Shown here: positions 1-12,200 of the stretch, one piece after another
Position numbering within the stretch: position 1 is the first letter of the stretch
Layout: the number at the start of each line of letters is the position of its first letter
Assembly: GCA_021292165.1 (NCBI GenBank)
Contig: CM037879.1
Location: 159,619,278-159,683,277, forward strand
DNA: 64,000 bases
Direction: 5' to 3'
DNA from: Shinisaurus crocodilurus
Lineage: Eukaryota > Chordata > Lepidosauria > Squamata > Shinisauridae
Notes under the pieces: generated by a model
Databases searched by the model: none
What the model was told of the DNA's origin: nothing
What the model saw: only the letters and a program-made list of their open reading frames with translations
Position numbers and translations under genes: made by a program

Positions 1-221
1 CCAACTCACCTCCAGCTTTTCAGAGCAAAATTGGGAGGAAGGATTTGGCAAAAATCACCTCTGCTCCCTTTCCACTAATGTGAGAAGAGTTACACACATG
101 GGGACTCTGGATCCAACCCTATAAATGGATCTCATAAATGGTGATGGGATGGAGTTGAGAACATGCTGGTCGATTTGGATGTTCCTGAAATTATTTTGGT
201 TACTCTACCAAACTCTTTGCT

Positions 222-426
222 TCTCGGGAGATCTGGGTTCTAGTCCCCGCTCAGCCATGAAACTGACTGGGTGACTTTGGGCCAGTCACTGCCTCTCAGC
301 CTAACCTACCTCACAGGGTTGTTGTGAGAATAAAATGGAGAGGAGGATGATGATTATGTAAGCCACCTTGAGTTCCTTGTAGGAAAAAAGGTGGGGTATA
401 AATGTAATAAATAAATAAATAAACAA
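222..426 (+). mobile_element. Sauria-like tRNA SINE, 5'-truncated
   Basis: Starts within the B-box-like region (GGGTTCTAGTCCCCGCTCAG), runs through the conserved body with GGGTTGTTGTGAG and ends in (TAAA)n. It resembles squamate Sauria SINEs, which end like Bov-B LINEs. Family named by pattern only. Confidence 0.7.
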
Positions 427-586
427 ACATTTTACAAAAATGGGAGTTCTGATAGAGGGAAGACCCTGAATATAGTTGAATATACTTGCAAAATTGCTTT
501 GTAAAGAACCTAATCTATATCCACATGCCAAAACAAAGGATCTGACAAAAGGGGAATAAGAAAAATATGATGCAAAGGAACCTAAT

Positions 587-1023
587 GGCCCAATTTGCAT
601 GTAACGCAAAAGCCAGGATTTAGCATTTACATGCATGAGCAGGAATGTGCCTGTGTGCGAAGTGTGGGGCTCACACACTCTCTCCTCTCCCCCCACACCC
701 CATGCAGCTGGAAGGAGGAATAAACCAGAATTTAGTGTCACTGTAGCAGATTGCTGGCTTGTCTTGATGTGCAAACCAGGAGTTGGGGTTTAAAAGTAAC
801 ACCAGTCAGTTACTAAATAAATCATTTTCAGATTTATTTAGAAAACTAGTTTCTTTTAAACCATAGCCAGGAATCTGCTAAAGCAAAACTAAATTCCCAT
901 TGCATGGGAGGAAGTGAGGGCGGGGGGGGGGGAGTGCACAAGCGTGGTGCTTCTCATGGGATCATGCCTGCTTGTGTACATCATACTAAATTATGGTTTA
1001 GCATTATGGGCAAATAGGCCCAA
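587..1023. mobile_element. MITE-like element with imperfect inverted ends
   Basis: Ends GGCCCAATTTGCATG and (reverse complement of the far end) GGGCCTATTTGCCC are inverted. The body has a TAAACCATAG-type motif shared with the element at 18717-19490. Contains a G run at 920-931. The rest of 1-2080 (for example 1024-2084) shows only AT-rich unique-looking DNA with no gene. Confidence 0.5.
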
Positions 1024-2084
1024 ATGGAACAAACCCCTATTTCTCAAATGAACAAATTAACAAAACATACAGAAACTCCTAGAGTGAACAGTTTAATTAA
1101 GACACATACATACATACATTTCTACTGATATTGCAAAAATGAGTTTATTCTGATAGAAGCAAGAAGGGAAGGGGAGAGGAAGGGAAGCCCATTAGGAGGA
1201 ATTCTAATATGTACATAGCATTCTAGCTGCAAAATATAAAACCAAATAAATTATTAAGCTCAGATATTTTGCTTTCAGAAATTTTAAATTTCAATCTTGT
1301 GAATAATTCTTTTTATGAGGCCTTCCACAGCGTTGCCCAAAGAGGAATCCTGCATCTTTAAAAGTTGAGCAGCAGAGAGAGCTCACTCCTGAAATATTGC
1401 ATCTGCTGAGCTTTTCCTAGCTGAGTAGTGCTGGCACAGTAAAGACAGACAGCAGCACAGGAGCATGCTTCAGAACATGGAGTTGGCAATCTTGGATTAA
1501 CCTGAAGCTTGCCTGAAACAATGGCTGACCTACCTTGGATCGGATAAAAAAATGAAACGTTTCACAATTAAAATAGAATTATAAAAACAATGGTTGCAAA
1601 GTGCAGAAAATACTAGCTTGGTTGACAAAGAAATTGAAACTATTTGTACATGTATAGCGCTTGACCCTTGATTGCGGGCAGAAAAAGAAGCATTCTATTT
1701 TACTTGTAGACAGATTAATTTGATCACCCATGTCTTTGTTCTTTCCTTTTTTTTGTTTTTTGTAGAATGCACAGATTCCAACCCAATGCTTACTCTCCAT
1801 CTACTTTGCTCCTGCTTTATTACATAAGCATATACAGCTATACTTGTTACTGTCCCAATTCAAAATTATTTATAATTCACATTCTTTAGCTTAGGCTGAC
1901 CTTTACCTTATAAACTGCTTCTTACTCCATACGGTTCTGAACATCCATTCAGACCATTTACAGAATGTATTGTGCTACAATGGGGCTGGCCCTATAACCT
2001 CTGAAGTCATTATAAAGACTTCCATGAACAAAAACTGGATCGCAGTCTAGGTCTTACAAGAAAACTGGTCTTAATAAAGGACAC

Positions 2085-2387
2085 TGAAATGTCATGAAGA
2101 TTTCATTTATTGGCTTTGGCAGAGCATTAAACCAGCCTGCAGATTATTCAGCTTTCATTTACAAATGGCAACATTGAAATGGATAGCTTGCTGATGTTCC
2201 AAAAACATGGATTGCTGCTGGCTTTAAATATGGCACAATAAAAACTTGCACAACCTTTCCTCCTGTTTGTCCATTCAAGATTGTAGCCACTTCGGTATAT
2301 TTTGCTTGATCTGTTACATGGTCAGTTGCCTGGTGCAAATCTGCTGATCAATGAAACTGTAGCTCTTCCCATTTCTTGGAGGTCCGA
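2085..2387 (-). other. APOB: APOB 3' UTR (inferred)
   Basis: About 300 bp between the stop and the first AATAAA on the minus strand. The length is typical for the gene. The cleavage site is inferred, not seen directly. No minisatellite like the human 3' APOB VNTR is visible here. Confidence 0.6.
2106..2111 (-). terminator. Polyadenylation signal AATAAA
   Basis: The first AATAAA hexamer downstream of the APOB stop on the minus strand. Cleavage would be expected about 15-25 bases further, near 2085-2090. A further AATAAA at 1816-1821 could serve as an alternative. Confidence 0.6.
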
Positions 2388-4031
2388 TCAATGCCTTGCT
2401 GAATCAGTTCGTTTCTTTTGGAGATCTTCCTCACTTAACTGGGGCATTTGATAAATGGAGTTAATGGACGGCAAGTCAAATGGTTTGGGTATGTCTATTC
2501 TGAGCTCTCCTTGGTGAACCACCACATAGGGCCTCAGGGTGTCAGCTGTTGCTTGCTCAAGCCTGTTAAGAAGCTCTTGGAGATACTGGAGGAACGCAGT
2601 ATAATTTTCTATTGTCAGGTCAATCAATTTTTTGGTCTCAATGATGAGCCTTGCATAGGAATTGGAAAGTTGCTCATATGCCTCCTGTAGGTTAGCCTTG
2701 ACCTGTTTGTTTTGTTCAGCAGCACTCTTCTTAGCCGCTTCAGACCAATACTGGATCTTGTCTTGAGCCATCTTAGCGAGCTCTGTGACTTTTCCACGGT
2801 TCTCCACAAATTCTTTTGCTTTTTCTGTCAGACGTACAACCAGATCAGAAGCATCATTAACATATTTGGTGTGCCACTCTATTACAGCATTGACAAAGCT
2901 CTTCAGCCAAGCTAACACCTTCTCTTCTACTTCATAATATTTGACAGACCACCCAACTATGCTTGGGTCAAAATATTCCTTCCGCAGATCTTTAACAGTT
3001 TGCAGAAGTTCTTCTAGCTTCCTGGAACTACTCTCCACAACATTTTGCATGAGGTTTTCAACTCGAGGAGCCAAGTATTTTGTATCTTCTGCTAAGCTTT
3101 TCAGTCCTTGTAAGAGCTTTGTGAACAGTTGTTTTGTCTGGTCTTTTACATATTCGTAGTTTTGGGCTTGTAAATTTCTGATCAGGTCTTCCACTTTTTG
3201 GAAGACTTGTTGAACTACTACTTTTAGGTCTCTTAAATGTTGTTCAAAGTCAATCTCTTGGAGACCAACAAATATCTGACTGACTTTCATTTGTACATGT
3301 GTTATAGAATTTTTTATTTCATCAAGTATAGCACTACCTCTGACGATCTCACTGGAAGCTGGAATTTTAACTTCTAGGTCACTGACAAATGCAATCAAAG
3401 CATCAAAATATTCCTGCACTTTTGTAATGCAGAGGTCTGTAAGTTTTGCTAATCTTTCAGTGGCAATCACATAAAGTTCTTCACCAGTGTACTTTCCAAT
3501 GACTCCTGGCACTTGGAATCTTGTTACCTTCAAGAATTCAATGGCAGAGTCAATAAGACGCTTCACCTTTTCATGGTATTCTACTATTACATTCATCGTG
3601 GCATCATAAAATTTGGCTCTGATTTGGTCATAGTCTATCTGATTGGCTTGGTCTGCAGCTTCATGATACAGCTTTTTGGCTTTTTTCCTCATAATTTCAT
3701 ATTTCCCAGTGGTCTCCTTAGTTACTGCATTAAGCTGCTGTTCCAGTTCGTTGATACTGTTCAAAGATTTTCTGTAAGCTGTGTCAACATTATCTCTCAG
3801 GTTGTCCTTCAGCTTTAAGGTAGCAGTTCTGATCTCCATCCCTGTATGCTCACGGTGGTACTTGTTCACAGCATGGTACAAAGCATCAGCCATCTTAGGC
3901 ACCTTTTCTTTTAAACCTTCGAGTAAGTCTATGGCACCATCCTCTTTCCAGTTGGTTTTGACTTGAATCAGTTCAGGATTTTTGAATGATACCTCACTTT
4001 TTAAGATATCGACATCTTTCTGAGGGTTAGA
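2388..4031 (-). CDS. APOB: APOB exon 29 (C-terminal domain, stop)
   Basis: Residues 4015-4561 and TGA stop. Mostly amphipathic helix (beta-belt and alpha-3 region). The conserved block [20 protein letters not shown] includes the tryptophan matching human Trp4369 (codon 2949-2951). The protein continues 33 residues past the point where the human protein ends (GELTIIL versus GELRIDI). The cysteine used by human APOB to bond apo(a) is absent. Acceptor ATTTGCAG. Confidence 0.96.
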   Translation of the reverse strand, partial: SNPQKDVDILKSEVSFKNPELIQVKTNWKEDGAIDLLEGLKEKVPKMADALYHAVNKYHREHTGMEIRTATLKLKDNLRDNVDTAYRKSLNSINELEQQLNAVTKETTGKYEIMRKKAKKLYHEAADQANQIDYDQIRAKFYDATMNVIVEYHEKVKRLIDSAIEFLKVTRFQVPGVIGKYTGEELYVIATERLAKLTDLCITKVQEYFDALIAFVSDLEVKIPASSEIVRGSAILDEIKNSITHVQMKVSQIFVGLQEIDFEQHLRDLKVVVQQVFQKVEDLIRNLQAQNYEYVKDQTKQLFTKLLQGLKSLAEDTKYLAPRVENLMQNVVESSSRKLEELLQTVKDLRKEYFDPSIVGWSVKYYEVEEKVLAWLKSFVNAVIEWHTKYVNDASDLVVRLTEKAKEFVENRGKVTELAKMAQDKIQYWSEAAKKSAAEQNKQVKANLQEAYEQLSNSYARLIIETKKLIDLTIENYTAFLQYLQELLNRLEQATADTLRPYVVVHQGELRIDIPKPFDLPSINSIYQMPQLSEEDLQKKRTDSARH

Positions 4032-7000
4032 CTGCAAATGTAAAGTACATTTATAGGAAGGGTTATTCTCTGCTTCATTATAAAAACAAGACATTCATTA
4101 TTAAATTAAATAATTTGCCCTGATTTTACTGTCTACTGAAGGACTGTGAAATGATACATAATGTACATAAAAATGAAATAGGCAAGTGCAATCATTCACC
4201 AATAACTGGGCACTGTTATTACTACTGCTATTTCATTATTTTATAGAGCACTCTTAAAATTCCCACGTAGCATTGGGCTAATTTCTACAAAAGCATATAT
4301 ACCAACCTGCTTGATGGTCTTAGGCCCAAACTAGACTAAATTTGCTTCATGTTGCTTTCACTTGTGCTCAAATCAAAGTCTGTTCAGCCCCATTTCCACA
4401 TTACTGTCTGGATTTATTATTATTATTTTTTAAATCCACATGACCTGCCTTTTAATCCCCCCCACTTTAACAGATAGTATCACTTGGAGTGGCTAGAATG
4501 CATGGCTGTTGCTGCACATGGGGACACAAACTCCCCCGCCAGGGATGGGACGTGATGACGGGCCACCTGTCTCAGGGGCACTGTACAGAAAAAAGGATGG
4601 CTGGCAGCACTGCTGATGTATTACATTCTGAGATGTTCTAATGGACCTTGGGATGCGGCATAATGTCTTGTTGCTTTTCTACCCACATCTCATAGAAGTA
4701 ATCCCTTAGGACAGCTAGTGGTACATTACTCAGGCAGGTGGAGGACAAACTACAGTAATACCTTGGATTGCAAGTAACTTGGTTTGAGAGCGTTTTGCAA
4801 GACAAGCAAATTTTTAAATATTTATTTAATTTTTTTTACTTGATATACAAGCGACGTCTTGCAATACAAGTACTGTAGTACAGCTTAAATTAAAAATCTC
4901 TGTACAAATTTTTTTGGGGGGATTTCGTTTTGATATAAGAGTGTTTTGGATTACAAGCTATGCTGGCTCAACTTGTCTGAGTGTGGAAAGCTAAGCAGGG
5001 TCAGGCCTGGTTATTACTTGGATGGGAGACCCCTCCTCTAGTTTCCTGCATTGAGCAGGGGGTTGGACTCGATAGCCTTGTAGGCTCCTTCCAACTCTAT
5101 GATCTATGAAGCACGTTTCCGGAACGAATTATGCTCTCAATCCAAGGCATGACTGTATACTTCTGGCTGCTACCATTCCAGTTGACTGCCTGCAAGGTAA
5201 ACACTTCCTCAAGTTCTGCTTTGCACCAGTGCTGGAACCCTACCGCCTAATTAAGTGTTAACATTCTGACTCATGAGATTAAGCCAATAATTCAATATTC
5301 ATCCCAATATTTAATGTATGGGTTATTTTTATATCTATATCCATCTATCCATCTGCTTTCTCTTAAATATTATATATTATCTTATCCAATCAAGCCTTTT
5401 GAATAAAATAGACTATGTATTTCAAACAAATGATTGACTGCCTGAATATGTGGGACTAGCTAGACTAGTTCTGACATGATTATTTATTAGGCCAACCCCT
5501 TAGAAGAGCAAGTCTTAGTCTTCCCCTCCCTCTCCTCAGCAGCACTGCCTGAGAATTGACACTGCTACAGGATTGTCAGGAGAAATGCTTGTATGGAGGA
5601 GGAGTGAGGGAAGCACAATGCTGAGGCAAAGGGAAAGGCCAACTCCAGAAGTTGGGTTCATAGGATCACAGAGTTGGAAGGGGCCTACAAGGCCATCGAG
5701 TCCAACCCCCTGCTCAATGCAGGAAACTAGAGGAGGGGTCTCACATCCAAGTAATAACCAGGCCTGACCCTGCTTAGCTTTCCACGCTCAGACAAGATGA
5801 GCCAGCGTGAGCCACAGACCTGTATCTAGCTGTTCCACCACAGTTCTAGTAATAAATTCATGGTGCTGGATCCAGAGTAAGTTAGTTGAACTTAGGTCTC
5901 ACTGAAATCAATCAGACAAGTTGACTTGGTTGTGACTTAAATCCCATTGATTACAATGGGAAGAAAGTTCAACTAACTTAGTCTGGATCCAACCCACAAT
6001 ATTTAAGCAAGGGCACATACGTAGTCTAATTTCAGACTTCCCTACCTGAGTTCGGTAGAAAATCTTGCTCTTGAGAATATCAGTGTCCAGATTGATAAGA
6101 AAGCCGAGGGTGCCAGCGGAAGAAGAAGATACCGATGTATCAACTTTTGAGCCATCTGCCTGGAAATGCACTAGAACATCAGTGAAAGTTGGGCTGATGA
6201 TGTTCAGAGATGCTGTGTTGTCAAAGTTTCTAAAACAGCCACAAACAGATCGGAGAAGAGATAAATGAATGGCTAATTGTTACAATTTAAAAGCATAACT
6301 GCATTTAAATAACACAATTCTTAAGGAAATTAATTTTCTTTGGAATGCCCACCCCAGAGAGGCTTGCCTGGCATCAAATTAATTAATTAATTATATTTTA
6401 GAATCACCCATCTGGCTAGTCATCCGGCCACTCTGAGCGATGTACAGTCCAATAAAATACAAGAAAAAAAAACATTGTGTAAAACACAATTAAAAACAGT
6501 ACAAAACTTAAAAATCCTAACCCACCCCATATTCCTGCCTGAAAAGCCACGTTTTTAATGCACGGCGGAAGCTAATCAAGGAAGGGGCATGGCAGAGGTC
6601 ACTAGGGAGAGAGTTCCATAAATTGGGGACTGCCACAGAAAAGGCCCTCCTAGTCCCCACCAGCCTGGTTTCTCTGGCTAATGGGACAGGGAGAAGGCCG
6701 TCTGTGGCAGATCTTGTTGAGCGGCCTACTTGATGTTGCTGGAGGTGCTCCTTGAGATAAACTGGACCGGAGCCGTACAGGGTTTTAAAGGTCAACGCCA
6801 ACACCTTGAATTCAGCTCAGCAAACAACTGGTAGCCAGTGCAACTCTTTGAGCACTGGAGTGATGTGATCATGCCGGCGGCAGCCTTTAACCAGGCGCGC
6901 TGCTGCATTCTGTACCAGCTACAACTTCCGAACCGTCTTCCAGGGTAACCCCACGTAGAGCGCATTACAGTAGTCTAGGCAAGAGGAGACTAAGGCATGA

Positions 7001-9238
7001 ACCACTGATGGGAGCAGATGATTAGAAAGGTAGGGGAGCAACTGCCGCATCAGATGGAGTTGATACAGCACCGCCCGGCTCACATCTGACACTTGAGCCT
7101 CCATGGACAGCTGGGAGTCTAGAATGACTCCCAAGCTGTGGACCTGGTCCTTCAGGGGTAGATGTACCCCATTCAGCACCAGGTCAACATCCCTTTTAGA
7201 GGCCTTTTAAATGATTTAATAGGTGTTGTTGGTTTTTAACATTCATTGGCTGTTCTGCTGTTTTAATATTTTTGTGTTGTATCCAATGGAGACTTTGCAC
7301 TAGTGGAAAGCAGTTCCACTCACGCAAAACGAGGTACCCAATTTTCGTCAACCCCTCTATCTATTGCAACCCTCTGTGCCAAATCCCGTACTGTTCCAGA
7401 ACGTCCTCTAATCCTTAGGAGTGGCTTGGGGGGGGGGGGCATGGGAGCTTCATTGGGTAAAGTAAATTGGCAAAAACTGGGTGCTCCGGCTTGTGCAGAA
7501 ATGCTTTCTGCTACCCAAAACCACCACTGGATACAACCCATACTTTGTCTGGCTTTATCTGATAGCTTTTATGAGTCACTTTGGGAACCCTTCTGGGTGA
7601 AGAGCTGGGTATAAATGCACACATAAATAACCAATAACATACAATAATACCTAGTAAATACTTTCCACAAATATTATATAGCATGACTGGACTAAATAGC
7701 ATCATGTTGACCCTGGGCTATTAAAGAAGGACAGAAGGAAACACTCCATGTTTAATGTAAAACAATTAAAAAATAAAATGAGCTAAGTATGTGGGTGGCT
7801 TCCACCCACCCCACCCCAGTATTCTCTTGCTACAGCAGGAGGCAGAATTGGGTTATCCCAGTTTAGTCTGCAGACTTCATTCAAGCAGGGATCAGCTTTT
7901 GAGTGCAGACTGCAGAGGCATTTTATACATTTATTTAATTTAGGATGCAATCCTATGCATGTTTATACAGAAAAAAAAGTCCTACAACTCCCAGCATTCC
8001 CCAGCCAGCATGGGGAATGCTGGGAGTTGTAGGACTTTTTTTCTGTCTGAACATGCATAGGATTGCACCATTATGTATAGATTTATAGCCTGCTTTATGA
8101 CTGAAGTCTCCATAAGGGTTCACAGCAGAAATAACATTTGATCGCATTAGCTGTTGTAGTTTAACATTTAAAATAGGACCGATATGAAAAAAATGTCAAT
8201 GTTACGAAGGAGGCAGCATTTAAAGCACCCCCACCCAAAGGACTATAATCTTGCATGTCATAAAATAAAAGTTTTGACAGTCCTCCCAGAAGGAATGACT
8301 GAGTAGGTCTGGTGTACTTCCATTGGGAGGGAAACCCATGGAGGGGCCCAAGCAGTGGAGGGGCCACTACTAAAAAAAGGCTTATTGCCACTTAGGATAA
8401 CCGTCTCACCTTGGATGGCGATGGAACCCACAAAAGGGCCTCATTTCCAAATCTCACAGTGAAGGAGGCACACGTGGGAGGAGCTGGCTCCTTCAGACAT
8501 GCCTCCCCTCAGAGGGTATTCCCTCCCATTGTCCTCATTCATTGTGTGAGTGCTCAGAGACACACCAGGTGATAGGGCAAGCACCCACTTTACAGCCGAG
8601 TTCATTCGATTAGGGTTCTCCATATATGGCATCAAGTTTGTCATCTGATTTACTGATATGTTGACAAAGAGAGTCCTTACCCATCTCCTTGTACAATAAA
8701 AACTTCTTTGAATTCTGCACTCAGGTCACGATGTGCAAAGGAGCCTTTTGTGTTTACTGTCAAGCCGTTGCCTTCATATCTGTAGGTAGACACACCTAGA
8801 AAGGGAAAGTTACACGTAGGTGGAATTAGAACGTAAGGAAATATTGCCTGCGTTGAGAGCCTAGGTCTCCGACACCATATACTCAAGATCTCACTACGTG
8901 TTAAATATTTTCTGCGCTGCATGGAGCAGTTTTTGCCATTGATTTCTTAAATTTTAAAGTATCTGCTGTGACTATTTTAGAGAGCTAGTATAATGTAGAG
9001 ACTGAACTGTTCCGGAAGGCATTAGGGACTAGCCTGTGATGCGATGGAATGCTGTTTTTACTCTGTTATGTATACTGTACTGTTTTTAATGTTATACTTA
9101 TATATATAATTTTTAATAGTATTGATGATTTAATTCTATTTTTAACTTTTGTATTTTTCTATTTCTGTTTTAATTGTATGAGTTTTAAAGGTTGTGAGCC
9201 GCCTTGGGTCCCAGTGTTAGGAAAAAGGTGGGAAACAA

Positions 9239-9284
<46 letters not shown>

Positions 9285-12200
9285 GCAGCGAACCAGAAGA
9301 CCCCATGCAAATCTCCCTTCAGCCATATACTATCTGGATGGCCTGTCTTTCATCCTTGGTCCCCACCCCCAATCAGCAAAGAGTGATTAATAATGTTGGC
9401 TACCTCATAGAGGTATTCAGCCTTTCGGAAGAATGTGTCCACAATGTCTAGAGGGCATGGCACGGCTTGTGCTGGCCCCACCTCCAAAGTCCCCATGTAT
9501 GCCAGCCCTGCCTACTCCACCCCAATCTTTGGCTGGATACACTTGGAAGCCTCTCCATAATCACCATGATTGCACAGGATTCCTGATCATGGAGAGGGCT
9601 CTAAGTACATCCAGCTCAATGTGCAAAGGTCAGGCGTGGAGCGGGAGGTGCCAGCACAAGGACACTGGAAGTGGGGCCAGTGCACAGAGCCTCATGCCTC
9701 CTACACAGTTTGTGCCTTTATGCATCCTTTTTGAATGCTGAAATTGGGCTAATGAGGTGGTTGTAAGGAGGCGGTACAGGACCTATGTTATAGGAGAAGC
9801 TCTTTGAAAGAAACACTATATAAATTCTAAGTACTGTATTAGCATTGACTAGATAAAACAATGTATTGTTTCCTTCTGCAATATAATACTTTAATCTCAT
9901 TGGTTTGGTATAGCATGTTCCATTTTACTGAAACACAGTGGTTTGGATCCCAGGAAAGAACAGTGTCCTCCTGACCCCTCATTCCATTGCAGCTGCTTAC
10001 ACTCTCCTGCGGACAGGGTGGGCTCATGAACAATGCAGGGGCTGCTGGGGCAGAGGTAATCACCCCAAATTGGGCAGAAACACTTCTGTTCATGGAGAGG
10101 CTTTTGGGAGGGGCAGGTGGGAATGGAACACTTTCCTTCCATGGACTTTCTTCTGTTCACTTATTTTAGGATCCAGGCCACTATGTTCAACCCAAAACTG
10201 AAAGAATAAAATCTTACCATCTAGATCATACTCCAGAAATTGCAGGGGTGAATTTGCAGTAAAATCAATGGAATGTTCGAAAGAGTCCTTGTTGTTCTTC
10301 AGATCTGTTTTCCAGGTGGCACTGTACAATGGGGAAGCAACCTTGAATGAACCAGCCAAAGCTCCAAAATTTGGAAAGTAAATTCCAGCAGGCAAAGAGA
10401 TTTTAAAAGCTGGGATTTCAACCTTCTGCTCAGGAATTGTAATCGTAGGCAGATCAAAGTCAGCTATCTTATTGGCTGCAGCATTGAGATCCACAATCAT
10501 GTCACCAAGAGAAAAGGTCTTTGGAAGAGTAAATTGGGATACTGTTAATAGACTCTCAGATACAGTCAGCTCAAGGTAGGGAATTTTATATTCTTCCAAG
10601 TTAACATAGCTGGTTCCTATATCTAATTGAGGAAACTGTATTTTTGGCAGCGAAGGCAATCTGATGTCAAATGGCATTGTGGTCAGCGTTTCAGGGACTT
10701 TGATCTCACGTAGGTCCATGGTATAAGATGGAACTTGCAAAGTTGTAAAGGGGACACTAAATGCTGGAGTTGTGATAGGATTTTGAAATTTCAGTTTAAT
10801 TCCCGGAATTATGAATGTAAATCCATCTGCCAATTGGTTCATATTTATGGGGATAAAGTACCCATCCTCATTTTTCGTGTACACTATGGCTGTTGATGCA
10901 TTTAGGTACTGCCTCTGTTCAGCACTAGTGGTGGTATCCAATTTTAAGATATCCCATAGGCTCCTTCCATAAACTGGCAGCACAAGGTGCCTGAGGAAAC
11001 TCAAATGCCCTCCCAAAGACCCTGACAAGTCAAATTGAATTTCTGTGTTGTTGTTTGCTAACTGCAAGTCATGTCCAAGGAACATAGAATAGATTTGGCC
11101 TTCACTCTTCCAACCAATCTTCTGATGTCCATTATTGATGGCAATTAAAAAGGCAAGGTTAACTGAAGTCTCACCAAGGAAATCATTTGGCTGGGCAGCT
11201 TGTATCTGAAGAGCTGCTGACATACTTTCTGGAGCTAGTTCGAAAGTTACTTTGCAGTTCTGAGTTCCCTTCTGATTATCAAATGGATAATAATGTAAAT
11301 TATTTTCTCCACTGTGGTCCCATACCGCATAAAGACGACGGGTAGAGGCTTCAATGGCAACATTTTCTTTCATGTCAAAATTCCAGATTTTATCTATGTT
11401 AGAACTAGTCTCAAACTTGACTGCAGACCGAGCCCCTTTAGCATTTAGGTAGGCATTTGCTTCATGAATCAGCTTTCCAGAAAATGGTTTTCCCTTGTGA
11501 AATACTCCACTGATTAAACCTTTGGTTGAAGTATCTACAGATATGTAAGATAAAATGCTTTCTAGAGTGACCTTGTTGACAACTTCTCCTTTAGCTTTGG
11601 CACCATAAGTATCCAAATCACAATTTAAATTAATAGCTGAAGAGATTATAGGTTTTGATTTAGCATTTCCTTTCAGTTCCTGCCCAAAATCCACTTTTAA
11701 GCCAGGTATATTGATTTTGGTTGTGGTTGTTACTGAAGCTTCTAGGTTTCTCTTTGTGAGACTGATAGTACTGTCATGGTTTTCCTGTATAAATTTATTG
11801 TTCAGGGATAATGCAGTTGCTAACTTCAAACCCCTCTTCCTTGTGAGACTGGTTGTTCCATCCAATTTATATTGCAGGGCATCAATCACAGAAGAGGAGG
11901 ATGAACTCAACCGAGCGATGATATCAGATTGGTTAAAAAACCCAGCATGTGTGTTCAGGGTAATCACACTAGATTTAAATGAAAAGTCATAGGTAATATT
12001 TCCCAGTGCTGGAATATAGATTCTGTTTGTGGGGTGTGCTCGATAGCTGGGAAGCTTAAGTGTCCGCAGACCTTGAGGAACATGAAGGACTGGTAGCTCC
12101 AATGATGGAAGGACTAAGTTATACGATGGCACTGAAAATCCAGCAAGTGGAAATGTGAAACTTGGGGTGCTCACTTCTTTTGGGATCACATAGCCAACAG

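Noticed and set aside
4980..5035. 5S rRNA gene
   Set aside because: The match covers only the promoter half, has changes, and is followed by a CR1-like tail; the same unit occurs six times. It is a SINE.
6517..7179. Host genes encoded by the minus-strand frames
   Set aside because: The protein words are reverse-transcriptase C-terminal sequence repeated at 47578-48018; this is LINE debris.
9897..10201. Small overlapping frames in intron 26
   Set aside because: Several overlapping frames on both strands, no homology that I recognise, no splice support.
10090..10217. Extension of the exon 26 reading frame beyond 10218
   Set aside because: The frame stays open by chance into intron 26; the GTAAGA donor at 10217 and the phase match to exon 27 end the exon at 10218.
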